NCBI GenBank assembly: GCA_036897525.1
Contig: JAYMTJ010000002.1
Coordinates: forward strand, 240,392 to 304,391
Length of the DNA stretch: 64,000 nucleotides
Direction of reading: 5' to 3'
Source: Pelargonium x hortorum
Lineage: Eukaryota; Streptophyta; Magnoliopsida; Geraniales; Geraniaceae
How positions within the stretch are numbered: the first letter of the stretch is position 1; the number at the start of each line of letters is the position of its first letter. Below, piece after piece: positions 35,601 to 47,650 of this stretch. Made by a program: the position numbers and the translations under genes. The notes below the pieces were generated by a model that did no database searches, was not told the origin of the DNA, and was given only the letters and a program-made list of their open reading frames with translations.

Positions 35601-38600
35601 TTATTAATTATGACAGTATTGCGGAGAGTTGTATACTGATTCAGTAAACTTTTATTTGTTCTAATTGATCTAGGAACATACCCCTCTCTAATGACATGGA
35701 CTCTTCTAGCTTAGCTTCTAGTCAGTCTTTTCCGCCTAACTATAAAGAAATCCCCTCTTTCTTCCAGAAAGTGGTTACCCGTTTCTTAGGACCCAACGAA
35801 GAGAACAATCCTCTCTAGCATCAAGGAATCTAAGAAACCAGAATATATTAACTCCTCTAGTTGATTGGTTAGAATAAAAGTTTGCAGAGGAAAAGCATTC
35901 AAGGTACCGTCATTAATGGAATGAGTTGGTTTCAATGCAAGTGGTTTTATTTATAGTTTCGGCTGACAGAGCTACAATTATAGAGTGTCCTTCCTAGAAA
36001 GTAAAGAATTCTCAAGATTATGTATCGATCTAGGATTCGTAATTAGTACAATCGGAAGTCTGTCTTAAGAAAAGAAATTGTATTCTGTTATTACTTTCTC
36101 TGCTTAGTTAGGCTAACCCTTAATAAAGAAAATACCCAGGAACTTAAGTAGGTGTTTCCTTTTTGACTTACAGGCTTCTTAATCGAATTCCTAGGATACC
36201 TGATTCCTAGCTTAGCCTTGTATTAGAATTCTTCTGTATTAGGGAGTACATGAGTTGAGTAAGTCAGCAAGGTATCTAAAGCATACCCCTTTATGTAGTA
36301 TTTGCAAGATATCAAAAAAAAAAGGTGTTCCTGGTCACTTTAAGTTCCCACTTAAGATAATAGAATTAAATGAATATAAAGTTAAGTATGCTAACCTAAC
36401 CTCTAGAAAATAGTTATTACACCACTGTCCAAGGTATCCTCTTAGTTCAGTTCCTTACAAGGAATTGCCTAAACTCCTTAGCTTGTTTACTATAAAGGAG
36501 TAAAAAGGGAGAGGCTTTATTCCAAGGCATTAAGCCCCCAGAATCTTTACACAAACCTTTGTAAAAGCTAATACTATTCCAGTGCGGATAAAGCTCTATG
36601 AAAATAAAGAAGTACTAAGATTAAGAATTTCTTACTACTATCTCGTATACTACAGACTGCGGAAAGTTCCTCTCTAACTAGCTACAACGCTTAAGAGCCT
36701 ATTCCGGGTTAACGGGCGGGCTAGCAATAATATAGGCTTTATTATATAGGTCAAAACCGGTAATACCTATACCTTAAGCGCATAAACTCCAACAACTAAC
36801 TTAACTATTAAAAAAGTTACTTATTCTTTCAGGATGTAGACCCTAACACACAAAATAACTTAGTATGAATAATCCTTAAACTTTAGTTTATACATTAAGA
36901 GTCAAATTAAAGAAAGTGCCTAGATAGCTTTAGAGCAAATCTTTTAGTTCAATGGTTTAAGTCACAGCTCTTAAAGGTATATGAAATTCAATAAAGACTA
37001 TATATAACCCAGCTCTTATTTGGCCCGATAATTAGCATTCGGTAAGTCACTTTGGTTCAAAAAACTTCTCTAAATATTCCATTTTTTAATACTATACAAA
37101 GAAATTCTCTTATATTTATGCTTAAGCTGAGGGCTTAGTACAGGGCCTTGAACTCTTTTTTTGATAAAGCGGTTGAGCTCGGAAGTTTCCTTAATAGACC
37201 TTTCATCATATATAAATAAGGGCTCCCTGTTTTCTAGATTAGTACAGAATTCTGATCAGGCAATTTAAAGGAATAGTTAAAAGATTCTAAATTAAGCTTT
37301 TCCGTAAGAAAAGAATTCCCTTTAGTATAATCTAAACCTTTTGTAGATAGTTAGTATTTCTGGAGTGACTTGCACTATAGAGTATTACTATATTAAAATT
37401 AATAGGATCCAGCTTTTGGGTAAAAAAACTTGCTCGAATTTTCTCAATAATTAAGGGTTACTAGAATGCCTCTCTAAAATACGGAATATCCATCGAATAG
37501 GTAGGTCTCTACCGGGATTCTAAATTAACAAAGCTAGTAGGAGACTTTATTCTTAGATTAGAAAAAAGGGGGCCCCGTTTGAGTACTTCTTAATTTGCTT
37601 CCAATTTATTGTGAATATTTGCTGAATTTCTGCCGTTTAAATATTTCGAGGGTTTGCTAGCTTATGTTTTAGTTTTAAGTCCTTAGTAGCCCTAGAAAAA
37701 TCCATAGTAGCTACTTGTTTACCCAAAAGCCCCTATTTCCATTCGGTGGCCGAAGCCATAACCAATTCTTATTGGAAAGGTTAATTAAAATAAAATAACG
37801 ATAAGTTTTAACATTACTCAACTAGGGCTGCGTGAGAGTCTTGTGAAATCTGAAATACTTAGAATACTGTAACACCTACAAAGCTGGAAGAGAATACCTA
37901 CTTCTAATGGGGGAGAAATTCGTTAACAGGAATAGGAATTCTAGAAATAGGTTGTTTAATAGCGGGTTATGTTATGTTATACCAAAAGAAATGCTAGTTG
38001 GCGCCCTTAAAGTAAAAAAAAGGGGGGGGGGGGGGCTTAATAGTTCCTGTATATTTCTATTTAAAGGTGTAGGTTTATACCCCTCCCTCTTGTTTGTCAA
38101 AGTTTAGCCGTCCAAACTGCGAGATATCCGAAATAACTTAACTTAAATAGAAGTAGAATAATAGGGCAACCCTACCCCAAAAGTACTGTAAAGAGTTATA
38201 ATAAAACCCAAACTTACAAAAGATCTTGTGTGAAGGCACTCGCTCGGAGTAGAATTAACTAACAGATAAAAAACTATAACCAAAGCTTCTAAAGTACAGT
38301 AGTAATGAAAGCGAATTGAGTGTATAAAAATGGAATAAAAGGGATACCTATGGAGGTCTACAAGAATGTCCTGAAAAGCAAGAATGGGAACTCTTTGAAA
38401 TACCAAAAAAAGGATTGACTAGTGCCTTTAATGGAGTAAGACAAAACTCTTAAACCCCAGGAATTCTTTTAATTTATAGTAAAAGTACAGAAAATCCTCA
38501 TTAGTTATAGGCTACTCATTTGTAAACTAATCTAGGGATATAGTAGACGCACTGCAACCCTTTAGAAATAAGATTTCTCTTTATTAATTGAATTTCCTAT

Positions 38601-40240
38601 AGGTGTATTACTTTCAAAAAGAACTCATATGAAGACCGCCTAGAAAGAAAGCTTATTTACCTACTACAAGGAACAGCTGCCGTTAAAGAGTTTACCTTGT
38701 TTAAAAGGGTTTTTACCTTTAATTTAATTAACTAGTAAAAAAAGCAAGACACTCCTTAACCTTTTTTTCTTACTTACTTTTCCTTGTTCATTACTAGAGT
38801 CCTTTCATGCGTTTTCTAGTTTGAGACACTTAAGTGAGATACATAAAACACATAAAAGGGGAATTCCCTCTTTCAGAATTCCTGGTTACTTAGTTCGTTA
38901 GTTGGATCAGCAAGATAAGAAGCCCTTACTTTCTCGTAAACAAATTACCTTTAGCTTTCTAATTTTATTTTAGGAAACCTGGAAACAAAGGAACACATTT
39001 CTAAAAGCAACCAACTCCTTAAGTTTTTATTCCCTAAGATTTTTTTTGTTAGTAGCTCCAGCTCCATTTCCTGTTATAGGGAACCATAGAGAGAGTAATC
39101 TGGGCACTTCCCCTTTTCAGGAATCCCAAAGGATTTAAAGTCCCCGCCTCCTTGTTAAATTGTTTTTATAATCAGGAGTCTCCTGTCTACCGTTGTTTGT
39201 ACCCTTCTTTACATATTAGAATCCTTTTTGTACAGTCCTAGCTATGACAGACAAATATAAACGAGCACTTCCTATACCTATAATAAATAGGAGACTTGTC
39301 TTTGATAAAGGGTAAACCCGGCAGTTCTCCCAAAACAAGCTAAGCCTAATAGAATTGCTCAAATTATCTTTTAGTAGATACACCCCCCAGGACTCCAGTC
39401 CTATACTCTAAAATAATAAAAAAAAAAAAGCTAAAGCAAGGTAATTGGTAATTGCGATCCTATTTTCAAAAGAAATTCGGGGCAATTAGAAGTCCTTTTT
39501 AGTGGGTTGGCTGCTTCTTTAGTTTAGAACCTGGGAGAGTCTAAAATACCGAGGGGGGTAGGAATAGGAATACCTCTCGAATTTTATGGAATAAAGTACT
39601 TTATTATGCCCTCGAGCTAAATTAAAAAGGGATTTTTATTTCCCTGACAAGGGTAAACCTCAGTATACAAAACTAAGGGGTTAAAGTAAAAAAACTTTTA
39701 TATAAGATCGACTTAAGAAACTCTTATAGGCCCCGTGATTCCTCTTTTAGCTAGGTAAACTTATAGAGAATAAATGCCAAAAACAACAAAAATTAAGTGC
39801 CATTTATACCCAGCGTGTACTCTAATAGATTTTCTTAGCTATTTGTTTTATATATACACCGCGGGGCAATCCAGTGCAGTAGTGCCCTCAAAAAAACAAA
39901 AGAGAAGTAATTCCCGGTCGATCACTAGGGGGCTCTAGAAGGAGAACCTATTTTTAAGTAATAGTAGTTAAAATTCTGAGAATTGGGCTAAAACTTAGAA
40001 TTACCCTTATACGGAACATGAACTAATGGGCCCTCATTAATTATTAAATTAAATAATAAAACCCCTAAAGCCAAGGAATAGAACTGACTAAGAATTTACT
40101 TATAGAGCATCTCTAATAGAATGTCCTCAGTTAGGAACATATAGTACTCTCTCAAGCTTAGCTGCTGTCCAAATAACAAACTTCTAAATAATAAATAAGG
40201 AACCTCCAAAACAAGGCTTTACCTTAACCACGAGCCAGCA
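32603..40240. other. gene-free spacer
   Basis: AT-rich, with a better-balanced patch at about 35.2-36.3 kb. G/C palindromes lie at 34488-34498, 37568-37576 and 40028-40033. The homopolymer pair at 38014 is its only sharp landmark. No gene is seen. Confidence 0.6.
38014..38035 (+). repeat. A8G14 homopolymer pair
   Basis: Eight A are followed directly by fourteen G. A G run of this length stands out in DNA of about 35% G+C. It falls inside a short open frame (37907-38107) that I treat as accidental. Confidence 0.9.
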
Positions 40241-41952
40241 TCTACTTCTACTTCTTCTTAGGGATAAAGACATAGAGTTGGAATACAATTCTACACCATA
40301 AGGATAGAGAGTGTGAAGAAAGGTTATGATTTACTTGTTTTAGATTGACGGTGTTAATACAGTTCCTAAGTACTTTGTTAGGGAAGATAGGCTTTTGGTA
40401 GTTGTTAAGAAGCTGTAAGAAAGCTTGTTATTACCGGATAGAGAGAGTTACCAGTTGTTAATTTGTATTGATCTAAGAACTCATATCTTATAAGTACTGA
40501 AATGATTCTTAGCGAGGGTAGTCTGACTCTTATTGTAGCTAGAATCGATTCTTGTTATAGATAAGATGAGTTGCTAGAGTCTTCTAGTAGTAGTAGTTTC
40601 ATTGTTATTGATAGCTCTGTCTAGTTCGTAAAGCTGTCAAGCCAAAAGGTTTAACACAATATATAAATTTTCATGTCTCCTGCTTATTTTAGTATCCTGA
40701 ATAGATATAAATAGAAGGTAATTTAAACTATGTAAGGGTTCCGATGCCATCATAAGGTCAAGAATTCGAAAATCTAAAATATAGGTGTGTTTTTTTCCCG
40801 AGCAGGTTTCCCAGATTTACAAGCATAGGCATCCTTTACTTTTGAGGTTAACTTAGAATAAATCTATTTTGGTTTCCAGATTTTTTATAAATCTTTAAGG
40901 GCAGTCTTTTAAATAAATTTGTGTATTATATTTGTATGTGTAATCTAGTAAAGTAAACTCTAGACAAACCATACATGAATTATCTCCGAACCGAAGAGCA
41001 GGTTCTAAACCAAGACTTTATTCGCATTCGGAATTCTAAGGATGAAAATATCCAGTTCCACTACGAGTTCTCCTATAAATACTCAGATATTCACTCACTT
41101 TATAGTGAAGGTTTTTTTTACAGCCCGCTCTGTTAATCTACCGTTTATTATTATTTGCCCTTAATGAGAAATCGCTTGAGTAATTCAGGACCTTGTTAAG
41201 AATCTAAGTTATACTGAATTACTGCTCTTTGAGAGCTTTGAGATGAGAATAGATACGCGAACGAAATAGACTTTAGAAGTATAGAGGAAGTCCTAGAATC
41301 CTTGGAGGAAGCTTGGTCATAGCGGCGGTTGTTTAACAACGATAATTTTATAAAATTTAGGTTCCGAGACAATTAAAACTGAAGTTTAAGAACGAGGGGG
41401 TTCATAATTGGTTTTTACAGGTTATAAGTTAGCCGCTTAAGTAAGATCCCAGGCAAGAGACTTTTCGAAGTATTACACTACACAACAAAAGCCATTAATT
41501 GAAACAATCGCAGATTCTGACGGAGGGATTTATTTAGAACTTATATAAGCAAAGTAACCCCTACCCCTATTTTTTATGAGTTTTCTTATACTCCGATAAA
41601 GAAAGGATTTCTACTTGTAATCCATAGTTAAGAGCCCTACTAACACAAACCTCTAAGATAAGAAGTCTTAGTTCTCTGTTTAATTAAAGGGGTCCCTTGC
41701 GAATAGATCGAGCAGTGTTTACTGATTTACTCGTTCTTACGAAGTACTTTTTTTTTTAATTTTACAAACTAAAAAAAAAAATTCTGTACCTTAAAGACTT
41801 TACATAAAGTAAGCTCCACGGAATACTAGGAATAGTATTATATTAAATAAACTAGTACAATAGAATAATCTATAACTATAAAGACAATACTTCATTAGAA
41901 CAAGAACATCAATACCCATAGCACAAATACAGGGAATAAGAGGGTATTATAG

Positions 41953-42225
41953 CCCACGAATAAGAAGGGTATCCATAATACAGTTATAAGCCTTAAGAGT
42001 CTAACTCGTCTAGCTCCTGGTAAAAGGAGAAGTCTAGCTGGTAAGCCGGGTATAGGTTTTAAGAAAGGTCTAGCTAGAAGGACTCAGAGGAGTACTAGTT
42101 ACCCTAAACAACAAGAAGTAGTCATGAATAAGAAGAATTTCAGTAGGAAAGGAAGTGTTATGAGATATGAGATTAGAACCTGTTACTTTCTTATATTTCC
42201 CCAAGTCTTTTCTAATATAGTATAG
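41953..42225 (+). other. open frame, Lys/Arg-rich, with IGFKK word
   Basis: This is one of the longer stop-to-stop frames here (90 codons), but no ATG occurs before codon 58 or so. The central part reads LAPGKRRS-LAGKPGIGFKKG-LARRTQRS, which looks like three degenerate basic units each opening with Leu-Ala (CTA GCT each time). The final third is hydrophobic. GGTATAGGTT-T-TAAGAAAGG is shared with 289-308. No family is recognised. It could be a remnant of a repetitive basic protein or a noncoding repeat that stays open by chance. Confidence 0.3.
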
Positions 42226-43503
42226 GAAGTCTCTCTTGTAGTGTACTTGAACTCTTGTCTTTTTTTTTCTTAGTAGCTATGTTAATAAATTCTTATAAGT
42301 TATCTAAGAATTTTTAAGGAATAGTCTATAGAAAGTCGCTTTGTAGTATATAAATAAAGCTACAAGTGTTAATTTCAAATTTATGAATCTACCAGAGCCC
42401 CCTTTCTTTCCATGTTACTTTAAGAGGGAAATCCCGTAAGCTTCATTCTGAAGAGTAATAACTTCCCGGTATTACGAACTAAAATTCCTTGTGCTTTTTT
42501 TCCCTCAAGTGCCTTTTCGTTACTTAGATCAAACCCTAAACTAGTATTAGGTCTAGATAACCGAGGAGCCAGGAACTTTAGGTTATCTGTAATATGGGAT
42601 AAAGTCTTGTCACAACTTGTGTTTCCTTTCTTAAACAACGGGTTTGGTTCTTTTTAAGAGGAAGCTAGCTCAAGGTTGTTGCTTATACCTAGAGAATCTG
42701 ATGCTATTTATTTTATTCATTCAAATTACCCAATTAGGATTCTTACCCTAGGGGAGCTGTGGAAATACTTAACAAGGCAAACACTCTAGCGGAAAGTCAG
42801 TTTATACAATATAGTTATTGCATAAACAGGAATTACTCTAGTTTTCCATTCTTTTAGACCCCGCCAAAAATGTAAAGCCCAGAAAACAAACCAACGGAAC
42901 ACAAAAGAAAAGCCATCTAAAAATGCTTACTTTCTTTGATACCTTCCGTTTTATTGACTTCTTGTTTCTGTTTCTTAATGACTTCACTTTTGACTTACTT
43001 GTTTGTTCTTCATCATGACTTGTTTATGTAGCTACTCATTTATTCTTTAGAAAAGCTATATGTATAGGGCGGTTATTAGAGAAGTTGGAATAGGAAAGAG
43101 TAACAGTAAGGAGAGTAGGAAATAATACTAGACATAGAGTAGGAGAAGAGATAATACCTGTATCCCCTGTCATGATGTACTAGCTTGTCTTGTTGTTCTA
43201 ATGGAGTTAGTGTAGCTATTGTATTCTTTCTTGTTCTAGAGAAGAAAGAGTATAGAATCCAGAGTGGGTCTTATGGGTTACCCTAGATTTACTTATGAGT
43301 TCTGGTTTTTTTCAAATCAGATTTACTGATGCACAAGAATAAGTAAAAGAGTACTGCTTTGAGGGCCTTTGTAATGAAAGTAATGAAAGGAAAGGGGATT
43401 TCTTAAATACTACTACTAAATCCGGGAATAAGCTCATATTGATTATAAAATTTCTTTAGAGAGTCCCTTATTTTAGTCAGTAGGGCCTTGTTTATCCTAT
43501 ATC

Positions 43504-43520
43504 AGAGTCAGAGTCAGAGT
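43504..43520 (+). repeat. AGAGTC hexanucleotide repeat
   Basis: CAGAGT/AGAGTC is repeated three times, a short microsatellite. Confidence 0.8.
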
Positions 43521-46500
43521 TACTAATCTCTTACATTCGTTGTTTTAGTCCAGGTAATGCTTATAATAGTCTAGAATCGTCCCACTAAGTATCTGGTGTG
43601 ACTAATGAAATGAAATCTTACAGTACAGCTAAGTTCTTTTTGCTAAATAAGAGATCCTTTTATACCATAGCACTCCTCAAAGTTCCTAGACTCCTTTAGC
43701 CCAAAATGACTCGTGTTAACTATTCTCTTTTTTCACGACTAGGTTTAGTAAAAACTAAAGCAAATTACAAATAAGGTGTAGAGTCATACAACATTAACAC
43801 AGGACTCATCTAAGTTATTCTAGAAGACATTTCATTTACTTACTTCAAAAAATCTTATCCAGTAGATACTTTTATGGTACTTTCACACTTTAGAAGGAAA
43901 ATAGGAGCGCCAGGATTTATTTATACTAGTTATTAGTTTCCTTTTTACAAGAGATCTCGGAAAGACAAGGCCAAATATTGGAGCTCTACTTCTTTTTAAA
44001 AGCAGTAAGGTACAACTAGATTTCAAAGCAAAATATATAAATTGAATTTATGACCTATAGTTCTTACTCTTAATTCTATAACCGAAGTAAGCGGTTTAGA
44101 TAATTGTAAGGAGTAGTTGCAGCTTAAATAAAATAAAAACCTATCCAGTATAGTATAGAATGAGGTTCTCAGGACTGTTCGGATTAAAACAAAGGAACTT
44201 TTAAGCATAAATTTCCTAGATTCGATTTGGTGCTCGGTATAGATAAAGAGATAGAGGGGCGCTTCCTTATTACCTTGTTATATTCCGATAGGAACTTGCT
44301 TTAGCTCGAGAAACTTGTAGGGTGTGTATAACTCTATTAACCCGTAGACCTATTTAAAATACATCCTAAAAAAAATCAATTACCGACAAAAAACTAAATT
44401 AGAGCTGTACTCTTTTTATAATACTGAATACAGAAATTCTCATTAACTTATTCTTAAAAGGGTTTTTGTCCCGATCATGACACAAAGGGGTGGTAGCTCT
44501 CGTAGAGACACTTGAAACAATTTCATTGTAGTAAAATGGAGCTTGATTAATCAAAAAAAATTATGAGGGTACTCTACAAAGAACTGCATCATATAACACT
44601 AAGCGAGGGACCCTGAAAAGGTATAGTAAGAGGAATTCAAGTTGGGGGGGTCCCCGTTGTATTTTTAGTCTATAATTTTACTAAGAAACTCTAACTGAGG
44701 TTAGTCCCTAAAGATTAATTCTGCATTTTCTTTTGCTTGATAGGTTTAACTAAATATTTCAACTACCCGGGAGTTCTGGGTGATGGCTAAAGAAAGAAAG
44801 GCAAGTCCGCGGGAGGCCCGGAAATTCCCAAGCAAAAAACAGCTTAAATATTTTAGTACTAGTTACTTTGCCGGTTTAATAGGATACTATGGGTCCAGCT
44901 TTAGTTAGATCTTACTTCGGAATAGGCTTTTGCCTTTACATCACTTTACATCAGAGGAACTCTAAAAATATGCCCTACTAAAATAACTTTGGGAATACTT
45001 TAACTAGCTTACTTTTAGTAGGCTTTCTACTAGAATTTAGTATTTGAAAAAACTTTCGGGGATATATAAAAGAAGGAGTCACTAGTCAATATAAGGGAAG
45101 TACTTCTAAGTGGATAAAGGAGAGATCTATAGTTATAGGATAGCTTTAGAAGATTTTGATATCTCAAGTTAGTATTTTATGGGTATCTTTTGTAAAACTC
45201 CTTACTTTTTTTATTATTATAAAAACAATCCTGAAAACCTATAACAGCCGGGATAAAACCTGCAGAGCTGAGACCGATTTCCTCGATACCGGTTCTCTAA
45301 CCCTATACTATACATTGAATACCTACTCGAGTACCTATAGAAATTCCTACTTCCTTCTCAAAGTAGCAGCCTCTTCGGGCATCTTTCTTTTATCTACCTC
45401 CTTTCTTTAGGTTAGGAAGACGTCAGTACCTAAATAGGAACCATAACACTGCTTTTTTTGTCTCTGACCTGACTGGTAGTTGTCAGCCGCAATGCTCCAT
45501 TATTATCCCACTTGAGTTGAGCGTGAAATTGACTAGAAGGGGTATCAACCAGTCCTTACAAGGTACACCGGGGTTTGACAGTCCATGTTTCAATCAGGTA
45601 GGTCTTTAATAAAATGTATGTACTATAAAATAGAAAAACCTCCATTCCATGATTGAAAGTCAGATTGAAGAGGTTTAGAGTCCTGTATACCAAAAATTAG
45701 GGTGACGAAACCTTTACTATACATTCCTCGCTTTTACCGTATCCTATCCTAGAAAAAAGCTAGACCCAGTTTCGAGAAAGAAGCTTGATTCAAAAAATAT
45801 GGCGAAACTTAGAGGGGCTCGTATCGAATAATAGAATAGATAAGGGGTTTACCAAGTATTTGCTACATCGTGGGGCCCTTGTTAGTATGTTTAATAAAGG
45901 ACTTTTTGCGGGATCCTCAGCAGCCATATGGCTGCATTTTTTACACCTTTATTTATGCACTAGAGTATCAACTCTGTTTCTTTTTTTAATTATCTTAGAA
46001 GTCACACCCTTATGAGTTAGGTTAAGGGACCGCTTATCTATTAGCTTACGGGCAGGTTCAGTACGTGATTGCCCGACTATTTCTGCTATAGATTTTTCTA
46101 AAAAAGACTTTTGTTGGGTCCTATTAGGCGTTTATTATCTTGTGCATCTCCTATAACTAACTTTGAAGGAGTTCCTTTTTACTAAACCTTAGGCTTCAGA
46201 AGAGCTAGTACATTTTACTTTACTTGGTAAGAGTATCCGCATTTCTATAAGTATTTTATTAGATTCGGGTTTAGTCAGGAAAATTTTATAAAGGAGTCTC
46301 CTCTCTGTTCTTGAAACTTAATAAGTAGTTTTTTGAAATGAAGTTCAATAGGAAAACCCTTAATAAAGAGCCTGGAAGGCTCCTCCGCCAAGTGAGTTAC
46401 CCTTTCTTCGGGAAGATTTGAAGGATTTCTAAGCCGCCAAAATTCTGGGATTCCTTTGTACTGTGCTCTAGTAACCCAATGAACATCTAGGGGAGACCCT

Positions 46501-47650
46501 ATCAAGTAAATACAAATTTTGTTAAATTGCCATTATCTAGCTTAATAGAAAAGAAATAAACCCAACTTTAGCATATGTTAATAATATATACCTCTATCTT
46601 TTCATTGGAAAGCACTACTCAATACCAAGTTTTGTCCTTTTGCAATAAGTTAGAAATGCCTGGAGAACTCCATTAGTTTTCTATTGGGTCCAGAGACTAG
46701 ATAAGGCCTATATATTTTACAATTAACTTCAATTTTATTAAAATCTTTAACAATTCAAATTTATAGTCCATCTAGATAGAAGTAAGGACAAGTCAAAATT
46801 AGGGTTATAGAAAGTCCTGTTCTATTTTCTAATAATATTTGTAGAGTAATTCTTAAGTATTATAAATCATTAAGGAAGCTGTAGAAACTCCTAGTTAAGG
46901 TAATACTTTGTTTTGAGAGGTTTTGTTCTAATAGGAGACTAAAAAGAGGTTATCTCAAGCTTCCTTTTGGGATCCCCTGAAAGAAATACACTTAAAAGTA
47001 AAAGGAATTCTATATCTGTATACAGCGCGGGCTTCTAGTTCTCTTTATTAAATTTATTAAAGGAGCCTATACCAAGTCCACGGTAGTTCTTGAACTCAAT
47101 TCCGGATTCCAATTAACAAAATTCTTGTATATTAATTAGCCTATAACTAAATATTATTTCTGACTCTTCTTTTTTAAAAGCTACAATTAAATTAGGGATC
47201 TTCTATTTATAAGTACTAACTCCAGTATTACTACTACTCCCTGAAGTAGAGAGGGTCCAGAAAAATTATATAACTCTTATACGGTATAGGACCACAAATC
47301 TGTTAGTTATAATATAAACTGCGAAGTGTTAACTAACAAATGCGGAGATATTAAAGCAAGGTTTACTTTGTTATCTCCTTGAAACGAGAAAAGTTATGTG
47401 CCCAGAGAAACTCTTACAGTAGGCCCTAATGATTTTTTTTTTAAGGGTTTGTTTTTGTTTCTTTTCAGGGAATTCTGGGAGATTTCTGTCCATATATCTA
47501 TTACAAAATACTCAAGGATCTACTTCTTATTTTATAGTAAAAATCGACTGCAGTGCTCCTTAGTAAAGAAAGTCGAAATAGTAAAAACTACGATGTATCC
47601 TAAAGATTTTATAATTAAATGTAATATTTATATAAATTCTCTATAATAGT

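Larger units (their letters stand above)
40241..47650. other. gene-free spacer
   Basis: Patches of more usual composition lie at 40.24-40.64 and 42.9-43.3 kb; the rest is AT-rich. A 21-codon frame at 43060-43125 reads VGIGKSNSKESRK near its end. The frames at 42420, 45156, 45785 and 46275 are 72-84 codons without recognisable domains. Palindromes include GGGGGGGTCCCC at 44644 and GGGATCCCC at 46969. Confidence 0.55.

Noticed and set aside
45785-46015. 76-codon frame with hydrophobic C-terminus
   Set aside because: No family features. Hydrophobic tails are common where T-rich codons dominate.
46275-46505. Protein-looking minus-strand frame (YKGIPEFWRL, IKGFPIELHF)
   Set aside because: The attractive words arise from GGAATTCC-like palindromes, and no family is recognised.
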